A DNA stretch of 64,000 nt. Origin: CAZSVE01 sp964610175 (lineage in GTDB: Bacteria > Pseudomonadota > Gammaproteobacteria > HK1). The position numbers were made by a program, and so were the translations under genes. Within the stretch, counting starts at the first letter, position 1. The number at the start of each line of letters is the position of its first letter. Under the pieces are notes generated by a model. That model did no database searches and was not told the DNA's origin. It saw only the letters and a program-made list of their open reading frames with translations. This document shows positions 9,109 through 17,130 of this stretch, piece by piece. Where the stretch lies: assembly GCA_964610175.1 (NCBI GenBank), contig CAZSVE010000003.1:3737-67736 (forward strand), written 5' to 3'.

Positions 9109-9326
9109 ATTTGTTTATTTCCTGCTCAGCTTCACCATTGGATCAAGTTTTGCAAGGCACCAATCTCGCTTTACCAATATCGGGTCATGTGTTGTCGGCT
9201 CGAGGCGAAGCTTCGCTAGTCTGTTTATTTCCCGCTCATCTTCGCAAACGAGTCGCCATTTTACGAAACACCAGTTTTGCTTTACCGAATGCTAAATCAT
9301 GTCGGTTCGAGCACAAGCTTGGCTAG
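9109..9326 (-). repeat. Two tandem inverted-orientation copies of repeat B
   Basis: Copy 1 spans about 9109-9219 and copy 2 about 9220-9326, head to tail. Both read TTTATTT-CC-GCTC at one end and end with GCTAG next to a C(A/T)AGCTT... palindrome. They fill the space between the rpsT promoter and the 3' end of dapF. Confidence 0.85.
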
Positions 9327-9374
9327 GATTTTCAACGGATCTTTCCAGACCTGAAAAACAACTGGAGCGCTCCC

Positions 9375-10226
9375 CTACTCGATCTCCACCTCTCCGGTAA
9401 AGACGACCGCTGCCGGGCCGGTCATATAGACGTGGTTATCGATTTCAAGCCATTCGATGCCGAGATCACCGCCCAGGAGTTTCACGGTAACCTTGCGGTC
9501 GGTGAGATCGTCCAGGATGGCGGCGACCGCCGTGGCGCAGGCACCGGTGCCGCAGGCCAGGGTTTCCCCCGAGCCGCGTTCCCAGACCCGCATCTGGATG
9601 GTGTCGCGGGAGATTATCCTGGCAAACTCGACATTGGTGCGGTTGGGGAAGTGGGGATGGACTTCCAGTGCCTTGCCGTCTACCAATACCTGTTGGTCGG
9701 TGATCTCGTCGACGAAGATGACGGCGTGGGGATTGCCCATGGAGACGCAGGTCATTGCATAGTCGCGCCCGGCTCCCAGAGAGACCGAGGTCCTGGCTGG
9801 ATTGGCGTCCACGGCAACGGGGATATCCGGCCCATCGAGGATGGGCTCGCCCATGTCGACGCGAACACTGCCGACCTTGCCATGATCGATGCCGAGCCCC
9901 AGGATCAGGGTACCGGCGCCGGTCTTGATGCGGAGGGTCTCGGAGGTGGCGTAGCCGCTTTCGTACAGGAACTTGCCGACGCAGCGGATGGCATTGCCGC
10001 ACATCTCGGCCTCGGAGCCGTCGGCATTGAACATGCGCATGCCGAAGTCGGCGTCATCATGGGGCAGGATGAGCACGATGCCATCTCCCCCGATACCGAA
10101 GTGCCGGTGGGAGAGCCTGATGGCGGTTCGGGAAGGGTTTGCGATGAGCCCGGGGTTTGCGATGCAATCGAAGTAGATGTAATCGTTGCCGAGGCCGTGC
10201 ATTTTCGTGAAGGGGATAGCGCGCAT
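9375..10226 (-). CDS. dapF: Diaminopimelate epimerase
   Basis: A 283-residue enzyme converting LL- to meso-diaminopimelate for lysine and peptidoglycan synthesis. The two catalytic cysteines are in place: Cys76 in EMCGNAIRC and Cys225 in GETLACGTGAC. The N-terminal MRAIPFTKMHGLGNDY is the normal start. In most gammaproteobacteria dapF directly follows lysA; here the RelA/SpoT-like and GrlR-like genes and a repeat C copy lie between the two. The usual downstream DUF484-xerC genes are replaced by repeats and rpsT. Confidence 0.97.
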   Translation of the reverse strand: MRAIPFTKMHGLGNDYIYFDCIANPGLIANPSRTAIRLSHRHFGIGGDGIVLILPHDDADFGMRMFNADGSEAEMCGNAIRCVGKFLYESGYATSETLRIKTGAGTLILGLGIDHGKVGSVRVDMGEPILDGPDIPVAVDANPARTSVSLGAGRDYAMTCVSMGNPHAVIFVDEITDQQVLVDGKALEVHPHFPNRTNVEFARIISRDTIQMRVWERGSGETLACGTGACATAVAAILDDLTDRKVTVKLLGGDLGIEWLEIDNHVYMTGPAAVVFTGEVEIE

Positions 10227-10306
10227 GGGTATCGTCGGGACGTGGGTTATTTTCTCGGGGAAGGCGATTGGAAAGCAGAATAATATGGCAACATGACCAT
10301 GCCGGA

Positions 10307-10927
10307 TCAGGTAATGACTTTTCGGGCGAGTTTTGCCAGTTTTGCTTTCTGCAAAATGGAAAAGTGCGTATCGGCCACATAAAACAAACCGCTCAATGCA
10401 TAAAAATCACGCTTCAAGTTTTCGGGTACGGCGCTTATTTCTTTATAGTCGAGGTAGTGGGATACCGATGCCCAGGCGTCTTGGGCGATGGTTCTTACCT
10501 GTATTTCGAATGGAGTGGAAGTTAATGCATCATTGGATTGGGCGTCGCTTTTCAGTCTGGCTTCGAGGTGTAGAGACATATAGCCAAAGATCTGCATTTC
10601 CGAAGCATTGACCTTGTCATCTTCTTCGAAGACATCGAATTCTTCTTTGATGATATCGCTGATTTCATCCAGTTCGGAAAGGAAAAGACATACGATACGA
10701 AACCCAATCAGGTCATGGATTTGTTCGAATGGTTTACTGATTCCCTTTCTTTGGGCCTTATCGAGCAGTGAATCGATCTCTTCGATCCGCGAGGTCAGGG
10801 CATGTATTTTTATCCCGTGTCTTTCTATGGATTCATTTAGAATACGCTCGACCTCCCCGACTAATCGTCCATAATCACGCCGATTGGCATGATATTGTTC
10901 GATAATGGACCTTTTATCCATTTTCAT
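10307..10927 (-). CDS. RelA/SpoT-domain protein (small alarmone synthetase-like)
   Basis: A 206-residue single-domain protein of the (p)ppGpp synthetase fold. Visible hallmarks are SRIEEIDSLLDKAQRK (substrate-binding helix), DLIGFRIVC (strand with the Asp), GYMSLH (G-loop) and FEIQVRTIAQDAW (catalytic Glu strand). Two positions differ from the classical synthetase: the usual SRIK is SRIE and the usual PNGYRS is IFGYMS. There is no hydrolase, TGS or ACT domain. Members of this fold include (p)ppGpp synthetases and toxic variants that modify tRNA ends or make ppApp. Its start overlaps the GrlR-like stop by four bases (ATGA), and AAGGAAG lies upstream. Activity is uncertain. Confidence 0.8.
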   Translation of the reverse strand: MKMDKRSIIEQYHANRRDYGRLVGEVERILNESIERHGIKIHALTSRIEEIDSLLDKAQRKGISKPFEQIHDLIGFRIVCLFLSELDEISDIIKEEFDVFEEDDKVNASEMQIFGYMSLHLEARLKSDAQSNDALTSTPFEIQVRTIAQDAWASVSHYLDYKEISAVPENLKRDFYALSGLFYVADTHFSILQKAKLAKLARKVIT

Positions 10928-11268
10928 GATTCCAGGTCTTCCTTTTTTTTCCCTTTGATCAAAATTCCCATCTCAGGGATTTCTGGTATGCTCCCCGTCG
11001 CTCTAAAATCATATTTGTCCAACTTTCCATTTATTCTCAGTTGGAAATAATCGAGATTGCCGAATACGGAAGTACTATTGATATCATATTTAATGATGAT
11101 CAAATCGGCATCGATTTTATGATCGATAGCGTTGCATGTCCCGGAATAGTAATAACCTGTATCCCCACCCAACGCGCGCCCATTGTTGACGACCAATACC
11201 CCTCTGCCATATCTGTTCATCGTTGTCTCAAACTCCACGGTCCATAATCCATTCAGCATATCGGACAT
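10924..11268 (-). CDS. GrlR-like small beta-barrel regulatory protein
   Basis: A 114-residue protein resembling the GrlR family (negative regulator of the enteropathogenic type III secretion locus): it opens with LNGLWTVEFETTMNRYGRGV and continues VLVVNNGRALGGDTGYYYSG, the pattern of the lipocalin-like GrlR barrel. GrlR acts by binding a partner protein (GrlA) rather than DNA. No grlA or secretion genes are nearby. Instead the next gene, overlapping by four bases, is the RelA/SpoT-like gene. An antitoxin or sensor role toward that partner is my inference. AGGAG lies just before the ATG (11268). Confidence 0.7.
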   Translation of the reverse strand: MSDMLNGLWTVEFETTMNRYGRGVLVVNNGRALGGDTGYYYSGTCNAIDHKIDADLIIIKYDINSTSVFGNLDYFQLRINGKLDKYDFRATGSIPEIPEMGILIKGKKKEDLES

Positions 11269-11409
11269 ATCTATCTCCTTCAGGTTCGATTATTGGGTGG
11301 CATTACTGAAGTAATATGGCACATTGATTCGTTTATTTTCCGCTCATCTTCGCTAGACGCCAGGCTCTCGGTGAACCCGTGAAAGGGAGGCAATCCGAGA
11401 ATCCCGAGG

Positions 11410-11502
11410 ATCGGGTATCGGGAAAACAGAGATCCCGAGAAAACCGATGCGCCAAGACCCATCCCGCTTCGGTCTTGGCGCGAAGCGCCGACACGTTCTC
11501 CT
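11410..11502 (+). repeat. Repeat C copy directly after lysA; repeat B fragment at 11328-11352
   Basis: GGTATCGGGAAAACAGA opens the copy and GTCTTGGCGCGAAGCGCCG with the following ACACGTTCTCC closes it, three bases short of the lysA stop codon. A short piece of repeat B's end (CGTTTATTTTCCGCTC) lies closer to the GrlR-like gene. No gene is seen here. Confidence 0.75.
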
Positions 11503-11504
11503 TT

Positions 11505-12764
11505 TCACGCCTGACCATTCGCGAATTCCCGGCTATCTTCGATGTCGGCCAGAGCCGACTCCGCAACAATCCGGTCCACGAGTTCTTCATTACCGAGTCT
11601 TCTCCGAACCAGCTGCAAGCTGCCCCGATACACCATGGCCTCCGCGGGCATGGGGCGCAGGTTGTAGACCCCCCCCATGCTGTAGCAATAGGCACCGGCG
11701 TTTTGGATGGCGAGGAGGTCGCCCTCGCGGATCTCGGGGATAGGGCGCTGCTCGGCGAAGCGGTCGCCGGTCTCGCAGATGTTGCCACAGACATCGTAAC
11801 GATGGGGCCTGCCGTCGGGGTTGGTCAGGTTGACGATATGGTGATAGGCATCGTACATCACCGGGCGGATGAGCTGCGGGAAACCCGAGTTGCAACCCAC
11901 GATGATGCGTTCATTATTGTGTTTGATGGTGTTGACTTCCACGATCAGGTAACCCGCCTCGGCGACCACGTACTTGCCGGGCTCGAAGCGCATTTCCAGC
12001 GCTGCACCGTATCCCTCGCAAAATGCCGTGAAGAGGCGGGTGATCTCCGCCCCCATGGCCGGATAATCGACACGCCCCTCGTCCGGTCGATACGGGACCT
12101 TGAAGCCGCCGCCGAAATCCAGGAACTCCAGCGCCGGGAAGTTCCTTCTGGTGGCGATGGTCATGAGGTTTTTCATGCTCTGGTACACCGATTCCGTCAT
12201 GGTCAGCCCGGAACCGGTATGCTCGTGCAGGCCCACCACGGTGAGGCGGTATCGATCCGTGATCTCCCTTACCCTGGCCACATCCTGGAGCAGGATACCG
12301 AATTTGGTCACATCGCCGCCGGTGCGCACCTTGGCATCCTCGCCATCCACCACATCCGGATTGAAGCGCAGGCACACCCGGGAACCGGGGAATTCGTCTC
12401 CGAATCGTGCCAGGCGCGACAGGGAATCGATATTGAGCAGGATGCCGGTGGCCTGGATGGCGCGCACCTCGTCATCGGTCATGTTGTTGGCGGTATAGAG
12501 GATGCGCTCACGATCGAAGCCGAGACGCCTGGCGAGGAGCACCTCGGCGGGGCTCACCGTATCCAGATGGGCGCCGATGTCGTTCAGGACCTTCAGGAGG
12601 CCGGGATTGTAGTTGGCCTTCATGGCGTAGTGGATCTCGAGCCTGGGCCAGGCAATGAACCTCTGCAATTCCCGGTAGCGTTGCACCACCAGGTCGGCAT
12701 CGTACAGATAAAGGGGCGTGCCGAATTCCCTGGCGGCTGCAATCAGTTCTTTTGTCGTCGGCAT
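11505..12764 (-). CDS. lysA: Diaminopimelate decarboxylase
   Basis: A 419-residue fold-type III PLP enzyme catalysing the last step of lysine synthesis. Lys49 in HYAMKANYNP binds PLP; LHEHTGSGL, EPGKYVVAEAGYLI and CGNICETGD are the family's His-, Gly- and Cys-containing active-site motifs. The start MPTTKELIAAAREFGTPLYL is typical. Compared with the usual lysA-dapF order the two genes are split by the RelA/SpoT-like module. Confidence 0.97.
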   Translation of the reverse strand: MPTTKELIAAAREFGTPLYLYDADLVVQRYRELQRFIAWPRLEIHYAMKANYNPGLLKVLNDIGAHLDTVSPAEVLLARRLGFDRERILYTANNMTDDEVRAIQATGILLNIDSLSRLARFGDEFPGSRVCLRFNPDVVDGEDAKVRTGGDVTKFGILLQDVARVREITDRYRLTVVGLHEHTGSGLTMTESVYQSMKNLMTIATRRNFPALEFLDFGGGFKVPYRPDEGRVDYPAMGAEITRLFTAFCEGYGAALEMRFEPGKYVVAEAGYLIVEVNTIKHNNERIIVGCNSGFPQLIRPVMYDAYHHIVNLTNPDGRPHRYDVCGNICETGDRFAEQRPIPEIREGDLLAIQNAGAYCYSMGGVYNLRPMPAEAMVYRGSLQLVRRRLGNEELVDRIVAESALADIEDSREFANGQA

Positions 12765-12794
12765 GGGTTTTCCTCGTGTCGATGCGGCTCGCTA

Positions 12795-12915
12795 GAGGGG
12801 AGAAATCTTCCGACTTTCTCGGGATCTCGAGCGCACAGGATCTCTCCCTTTGGTCGAAATGACAAAAAGCCGATTTTTCGATCGTTTTGTTCGAGATTTC
12901 CCGGATAACGGGCTG
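12795..12915. repeat. Repeat D copy between acyP and lysA
   Basis: Contains GGTCGAAATGACAAAAAGCC and a following TTTTCGATCGTTTTGT tail that recurs nearly unchanged at 62335-62370. The opposite arm is GGGGAGAAATCTTCCGA. Copies of this type fold into imperfect hairpins. Confidence 0.7.
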
Positions 12916-12930
12916 GTTATTACCCTGGGG

Positions 12931-13179
12931 TTATTTCGGGGGCGCCACTTCGGCGCACTCCACATGATCCACCCGGGCGAGTGGCGGCCCCTCCCACAAC
13001 CAGCGCTCCAACAGGGCCACCTGGGCGGCCTCCCCCTGAATCGATACCCGCACCCGGCCATCGGCCAGATTGACGGCCTGGGCGCTGACCCCCAATTCGG
13101 CGGCCTTGTCATGGGTGCTGGCGCGAAAGTAGACGCCTTGGACGCGACCTGACACGAAACAACGACGAGAGATGATCAT
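12931..13179 (-). CDS. acyP: Acylphosphatase
   Basis: An 82-residue protein with the two active-site features of acylphosphatase: GRVQGVYFRAST (phosphate-binding loop with Arg) and NLADGRV (catalytic Asn; the usual form is NxxDGxV). It hydrolyses acyl-phosphate bonds in the cytoplasm. Length is slightly short of the usual 90 residues. The C-terminus VECAEVAPPK is normal in style. It lies just upstream of lysA on the same strand, separated by repeat D. Confidence 0.93.
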   Translation of the reverse strand: MIISRRCFVSGRVQGVYFRASTHDKAAELGVSAQAVNLADGRVRVSIQGEAAQVALLERWLWEGPPLARVDHVECAEVAPPK

Positions 13180-13313
13180 TTCGAAAACAACCGATTATAT
13201 TTCCATGGAAGGCCCCACGCAGGGCAAGGATGAGCGGGGAATCGACAGATTGGCGGGAACATTTTCGACCAGGGCGATTCGGCTGGGCGATCCGGCTGGG
13301 CGATCCGGCGCCA

Positions 13314-14885
13314 TCATGGCCCCCGGCCATTCGGCTGCCCGGTCGGGCCCGATTCGGCAAGGGCCGCTTTTATCAGCGCGATCCACTCCCTTTGCTGCGC
13401 AGGCAGGCGGTCCTCCCCGGCGAGCGGCTCCAGGATGTCCAGGGCCTCGCGGAGCCACCCCGCCCGTTGCGCCTTGTCTGTCTCCAGGATAGCCATCTTC
13501 GAAAGGCTTACCACCACATCGGTCTTCCACTCGACCCTCATGGGATCGAGCTCCGTGAGCCTCTCCCGGATCGACAACCCGTCCTGGTAGGCGGCGAGGG
13601 CCTTGGCGCCGTCGCCATTGGCTTTGTGCATGTCCCCTACCTTGTTGTGGCTCACCGAGAGGTTGCGCTGCCACTCGCTGTTTCCGGGGTCGAGCTCCGT
13701 GAGTTTTTCCCGAATCGACAACCCGTCCTGGTAGGCGGCGAGGGCCTTGGGCCCGTCGCCATTGGCGACGTGCATGTCCCCTACACGGTCGAAGCTCACC
13801 GAGAGGTCGCGCTGCCACTCGCTGTTTCCGGGGTCGAGCTCGGTGAGCTTTTCCCGAATCGACAACCCGTCCTGGTAGGCGGCGAGGGCCTTGGCGCCGT
13901 CGCCATTGGCGACGTGCATGTCCCCTACACGGTCGAAGCTCACCGAGAGGTCGCGCTGCCACTCGCTGTTTCCGGGGTCGAGCTCGGTGAGCTTTTCCCG
14001 AATCGACAACCCGTCCTGGTAGGCGGCGAGGGCCTTGGCGCCGTCGCCATTGGCTTTGTGCATGTCCCCTATCTTGTTATGGCTCACCGAGAGGTTGCGC
14101 TGCCGTTGCGGGTCATCGGGTTTCTGTTTGGCCCATCGCTTGAACAATGATCGGGCCTGTTGGTAGCGATCCAATGCGGCGCCGCTCTCGCCACGCAGGG
14201 CATCGATGTCGCCCAACTCGAGATGCGCAATGGCCTGCCAGTGTATCTGTCCTTTCCTTTCGGCGCGCCCCATGAGTTCCCGGGATGCGCGCAACGCCTC
14301 GTTGGAATCCCCGGCGCGCCGGGCGACACGCCCCAGATCGAGCCAGCCCTCCAGGGCCTCCGGATCGAGCACCACCGCCTCTCGGTAGCTCTCCAACGCC
14401 TTTCCGGTGTCGTGGAGATACACGAAGGCCCCCAGATGACGCGCCGTGGCGGCGGCCTCCCGCAGGGCATTGCGCCCGGCGAGCCTCTGGCTTTCCAGGT
14501 GGCGGCGCAATATGTCCTCTGCCCGAGCGGTGTCGCCTTTCTCGAGGAGGGAGATCGCCTCCTGGACGGCTGCCGCCTTCTCCGGCTCGGTTCGTTCGAT
14601 GCGATACAGCGCATCGACGGCGGCCAATACCCGCCCTCGTTCCTCCTCCGGCATGTCACCGAGGGCATCGATGATCTCGCCCTTGGTGATTTCCTCGTTC
14701 CGAGTTTGCCGCGTGGCCCGGCTCTTCCGATAGGTGAATATCCCCCATCCGATGGAGAACAGGACGCCGATGGACGTCACGGAGAATACCAGTATTTGCA
14801 GATTGTCCCCTGTGAACAGGTTGGTCATGAGGCCGATGAGTCGATTATCCATGAAAGCTTGAACAAAATGGTCGAAAAATGTCAT
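13314..14885 (-). CDS. Membrane-anchored tetratricopeptide repeat protein
   Basis: A 523-residue protein. One hydrophobic segment (about residues 31-50, ILVFSVTSIGVLFSIGWGIF) anchors it to the membrane. A helical region of about 200 residues follows (TPR-like AEDILRRHL, ALESYREAVVLDPEAL, ALDRYQQARSLF). Then come four near-identical 48-residue units with the pattern GDMHxANGDGAKALAAYQDG, each a helix pair of the extended TPR type, and a final ALDILEPLAGEDR region. Such repeats bind proteins; no catalytic domain is seen. The repeat type resembles the TPR units in NB-ARC/CHAT-like proteins of filamentous bacteria. It faces left, upstream of acyP-lysA. Confidence 0.85.
   Translation of the reverse strand: MTFFDHFVQAFMDNRLIGLMTNLFTGDNLQILVFSVTSIGVLFSIGWGIFTYRKSRATRQTRNEEITKGEIIDALGDMPEEERGRVLAAVDALYRIERTEPEKAAAVQEAISLLEKGDTARAEDILRRHLESQRLAGRNALREAAATARHLGAFVYLHDTGKALESYREAVVLDPEALEGWLDLGRVARRAGDSNEALRASRELMGRAERKGQIHWQAIAHLELGDIDALRGESGAALDRYQQARSLFKRWAKQKPDDPQRQRNLSVSHNKIGDMHKANGDGAKALAAYQDGLSIREKLTELDPGNSEWQRDLSVSFDRVGDMHVANGDGAKALAAYQDGLSIREKLTELDPGNSEWQRDLSVSFDRVGDMHVANGDGPKALAAYQDGLSIREKLTELDPGNSEWQRNLSVSHNKVGDMHKANGDGAKALAAYQDGLSIRERLTELDPMRVEWKTDVVVSLSKMAILETDKAQRAGWLREALDILEPLAGEDRLPAQQREWIALIKAALAESGPTGQPNGRGP
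13540..14100 (-). repeat. Four tandem 144-bp repeats inside the TPR gene
   Basis: The landmark GACAACCCGTCCTGGTAGG recurs at 13573, 13717, 13861 and 14005, exactly 144 bases apart (48 codons). The middle copies are almost base-identical, including third codon positions, which means recent duplication or gene conversion. Confidence 0.95.
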
Positions 14886-15140
14886 TTCGAGCGCAGCGAG
14901 AAATCTTGGGCGCTGAATCTATCCCGGCCTCGAAGATTTCTCCCTACGGTCGAAATGACGGACGTAGTCGAAATAGAGAGATTCCTGGTTTCGGCCAGGC
15001 CGGGTTGGGCATGTATCGTTACCAATGAAAAAAGCGAAGCTTCGCCTCGAACCGATGAGGCATGCGTTGGTGAATTCAGGGGAATCGGCGCTATCGAAAT
15101 TCGATCGATCTGCGAAGCCAAGCGGGAAATACAAACAAAA
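14880..15140. repeat. Repeat D (14880-14972) followed by repeat B (15032-15140)
   Basis: Repeat D shows both arms clearly: GTCATTTCGAGCGCAGCGAG at the left and TACGGTCGAAATGACG at the right. Repeat B follows in + orientation, starting AGCGAAGCTTCGCCTCGAAC and ending with AGCGGGAAATACAAACAAAA. Together they fill the gap between cysZ and the TPR gene. Confidence 0.8.
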
Positions 15141-15164
15141 TACCACGCATTCCGGATGGGAATA

Positions 15165-15908
15165 TTACTCGGGATATCGTTCTATCCCCATGAGGGTCGC
15201 GCCGGCCACGGCGGCCGGGATGACCACGAAATTCAATCCGGGCACCATGGTGGCCAGCAATACCACGGCGCCGAAACCGAAGCCGAGGGCGCGGTGCTCG
15301 GAGAGGAGCCTTCGTTGCTCGGGGAACGACAGGCCCCGGTTTCCCAGGGGGTAATCGACGTATTCGATGGTGAGCATCCAGGCGCTGAACACCAGCCACG
15401 GGAACGCCGCGATGACATTGATGCCCGGGATCAGAAAGAGCAGCCCAAGGGGAATCGCCCGCGGGAGGAGGTATTGCAGCTTGCGCAGCTCGGAGAGCAG
15501 GGAGGGTACGATGCCCCTGGCGACATCCCGGAAGAATGCCAGCCATCCGGTGTTTTGGTTCCGGGGCGGACCCGTGAGCCTTTCCTGAATGGCCTCCGCG
15601 AGCAGGCTGTTGAAGGGGGCGGCGATGAGATTGCCCACCCAGGAAAACAGGAAAAACACCACGAACAGGGCAAGGATGGCGAAAACCGGCCACAGCAGCC
15701 ATCGCAGCCAATCGAGCCAGCCCGGGATCAGCCCGTCGAGCAGCGCATCGAATTGCCCGGCGCCGAAATAGATCAGTGTTGCGAACAACAGGGTATTGGT
15801 GAAAAGCGGGATGGCGACATATCGCCGGATGCCGGGCAGACTCAGCAGGGAAAGACCCCGCCGAAAGTACCCGAACCCCGCGGCAAAATCATGGAGGTAT
15901 GATTTCAT
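15165..15908 (-). CDS. cysZ: CysZ-like sulfate transporter (EI24 family)
   Basis: A 247-residue integral membrane protein. Its N-terminus (FAAGFGYFRRGLSLLSLPGI) and the WVGNLIAAPFNSLLAEAIQE segment are typical of CysZ/EI24 proteins, which have several TM helices and paired hemi-helices. CysZ moves sulfate into the cytoplasm for cysteine synthesis in enterobacteria; other members may have different substrates. It is the last gene of a leftward series. No cysteine-pathway genes are nearby. Confidence 0.88.
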   Translation of the reverse strand: MKSYLHDFAAGFGYFRRGLSLLSLPGIRRYVAIPLFTNTLLFATLIYFGAGQFDALLDGLIPGWLDWLRWLLWPVFAILALFVVFFLFSWVGNLIAAPFNSLLAEAIQERLTGPPRNQNTGWLAFFRDVARGIVPSLLSELRKLQYLLPRAIPLGLLFLIPGINVIAAFPWLVFSAWMLTIEYVDYPLGNRGLSFPEQRRLLSEHRALGFGFGAVVLLATMVPGLNFVVIPAAVAGATLMGIERYPE

Positions 15909-15949
15909 CGGTGGGTGGTATCGGCCGAAGGCATTGGGTTTGGAAGCGG

Positions 15950-15974
15950 GGCTTCCGGGAAGGCCCCCGGAAGC
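15950..15974. terminator. Strong GC-rich hairpin
   Basis: GGCTTCCGGG (15950-15959) and CCCGGAAGCC (15965-15974) form a perfect 10-bp stem with a 5-base loop, between the M15 peptidase gene and cysZ. It lacks a clean T tract on the minus strand, so a terminator or mRNA-processing role is only likely. Confidence 0.45.
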
Positions 15975-16053
15975 CGGTGTTTTCGGTGCATGGCAGGCAG
16001 ACGTGCGGGGGTGGCTGCAAGGGACCCTTGATACTGGTCCTCATGACCGGCCC

Positions 16054-16884
16054 TCATGAAATGATCTTGATATGCCAGGGTTCGAAGCGGACACCCACAA
16101 GGTTGTCGGGCGGGTAGCGAATTTCCGTGAAACCCAAATCGATGAGTCGGCGGTACACCCTGGTGGTCGCGAAGGTCTTCGTGAAATTCAACCTGCCGAG
16201 CCCCTTTTGCCCCACGTCGAAATCACCGATGGCGTGGTAGGAGTACCCCGGTGGCGCCAACGAGCGCGAGGCGCGCGACAGGTTTCCCTTGGTCACCAGG
16301 GCCTTGTTCATGAATAGATACATCTGCTTTGCGATACCGCGCACGCCCGAGGTCAATATCAGGTCATCGCCCACGGCCCGCTGTACCTTGTGGCAGATAT
16401 CCAGTGATTTTCCCTTTGCGATGTATTGCCCTGTTCCGGGTATCTTGACTACCTGACGTTTGGAAATATTGTCCGTCAAATGGGTGAGTAGCTTTTCACC
16501 GAGGAAACCATAGCGGGCCGCTTCTCGATAAAAGATCCGCTCCATGAATTCGATTTCACGGGCCGTGAAGGGCTTGATATCGGAATAGTTGCGGCCAAAA
16601 CGCAGCATCTCGTCGAAGCCGAGGAGGTGAAAGTTCCCATGCCCCATTTTTGTCTGGACCCGTTTCAAATGCGCCACGGTCTCGGCAAGCAGTGGAAGTT
16701 CATCGCGCGCAAGCCAGATATCCTCGGAATGATCGCCGTCGAAGTCCCGTATCTTTTCGAAGTAGTCGGTGTCGGGCCGTGGTGTCTTCGGTTTTGCGGC
16801 GACGGGAGACCAATACACGCCGGTGGCTGCCGTAACCCCGGCTAGCGTCAATCCGAGAAAATATCGCCGATCCATTTTTGTCAT
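16054..16884 (-). CDS. M15-family (VanY/LAS-type) D-alanyl-D-alanine carboxypeptidase, Tat-exported
   Basis: From the ATG at 16884 the protein opens MTKMDRRYFLGLTLAGVTAA, a twin-arginine signal (RRYFLG) with hydrophobic core and AKP cleavage zone, so it probably works in the periplasm on peptidoglycan. The zinc-peptidase motifs of the LAS superfamily are visible: SYHAIGDFD (S-x-H-x(3)-D-x-D type) and FEPWHIKI (E-x-W-H) at the extreme C-terminus. The open frame extends 57 codons upstream but without a family match. A fallback start at 16875 (MDRR) is also possible. Part of the leftward envelope gene series. Confidence 0.85.
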   Translation of the reverse strand: MTKMDRRYFLGLTLAGVTAATGVYWSPVAAKPKTPRPDTDYFEKIRDFDGDHSEDIWLARDELPLLAETVAHLKRVQTKMGHGNFHLLGFDEMLRFGRNYSDIKPFTAREIEFMERIFYREAARYGFLGEKLLTHLTDNISKRQVVKIPGTGQYIAKGKSLDICHKVQRAVGDDLILTSGVRGIAKQMYLFMNKALVTKGNLSRASRSLAPPGYSYHAIGDFDVGQKGLGRLNFTKTFATTRVYRRLIDLGFTEIRYPPDNLVGVRFEPWHIKIIS

Positions 16885-17130
16885 CGATATGGTTCCGAAA
16901 GTTTTCTTGCCGGGGCAAGGGGGCCCCGCGGCCTGTCGGTCATCGTGAAATAGTGGATTATCGTCACCGGATCCTTGGATTCCCGGCATTTCCATGGGAA
17001 AGATCGCCTCATGTGGCCAATGCAGGCATCCCGGATCCCGAGCGCAGTCTCGCAAAAAAGCGTAGTTCCTTGCCGTGAGAATCTTGAATAAAAATGATCT
17101 GAATTCATGTTGTTTCCATTCGGGATCGGA

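Noticed and set aside
11379..12908. 509-codon open frame antisense to lysA
   Set aside because: It runs through repeats C and D and the complement of lysA; the His/Gly/Asp-rich composition is typical of antisense translation.
13540..14100. Possible CRISPR array
   Set aside because: The 144-bp units are in-frame protein repeats without spacers. The 21-bp array at 61000-61230 also lacks spacers, and no cas genes are present.
14160..15902. 580-codon + strand frame across the TPR gene, repeats and cysZ
   Set aside because: It is antisense to two well-supported genes and crosses repeats D and B, so it is a chance open frame.
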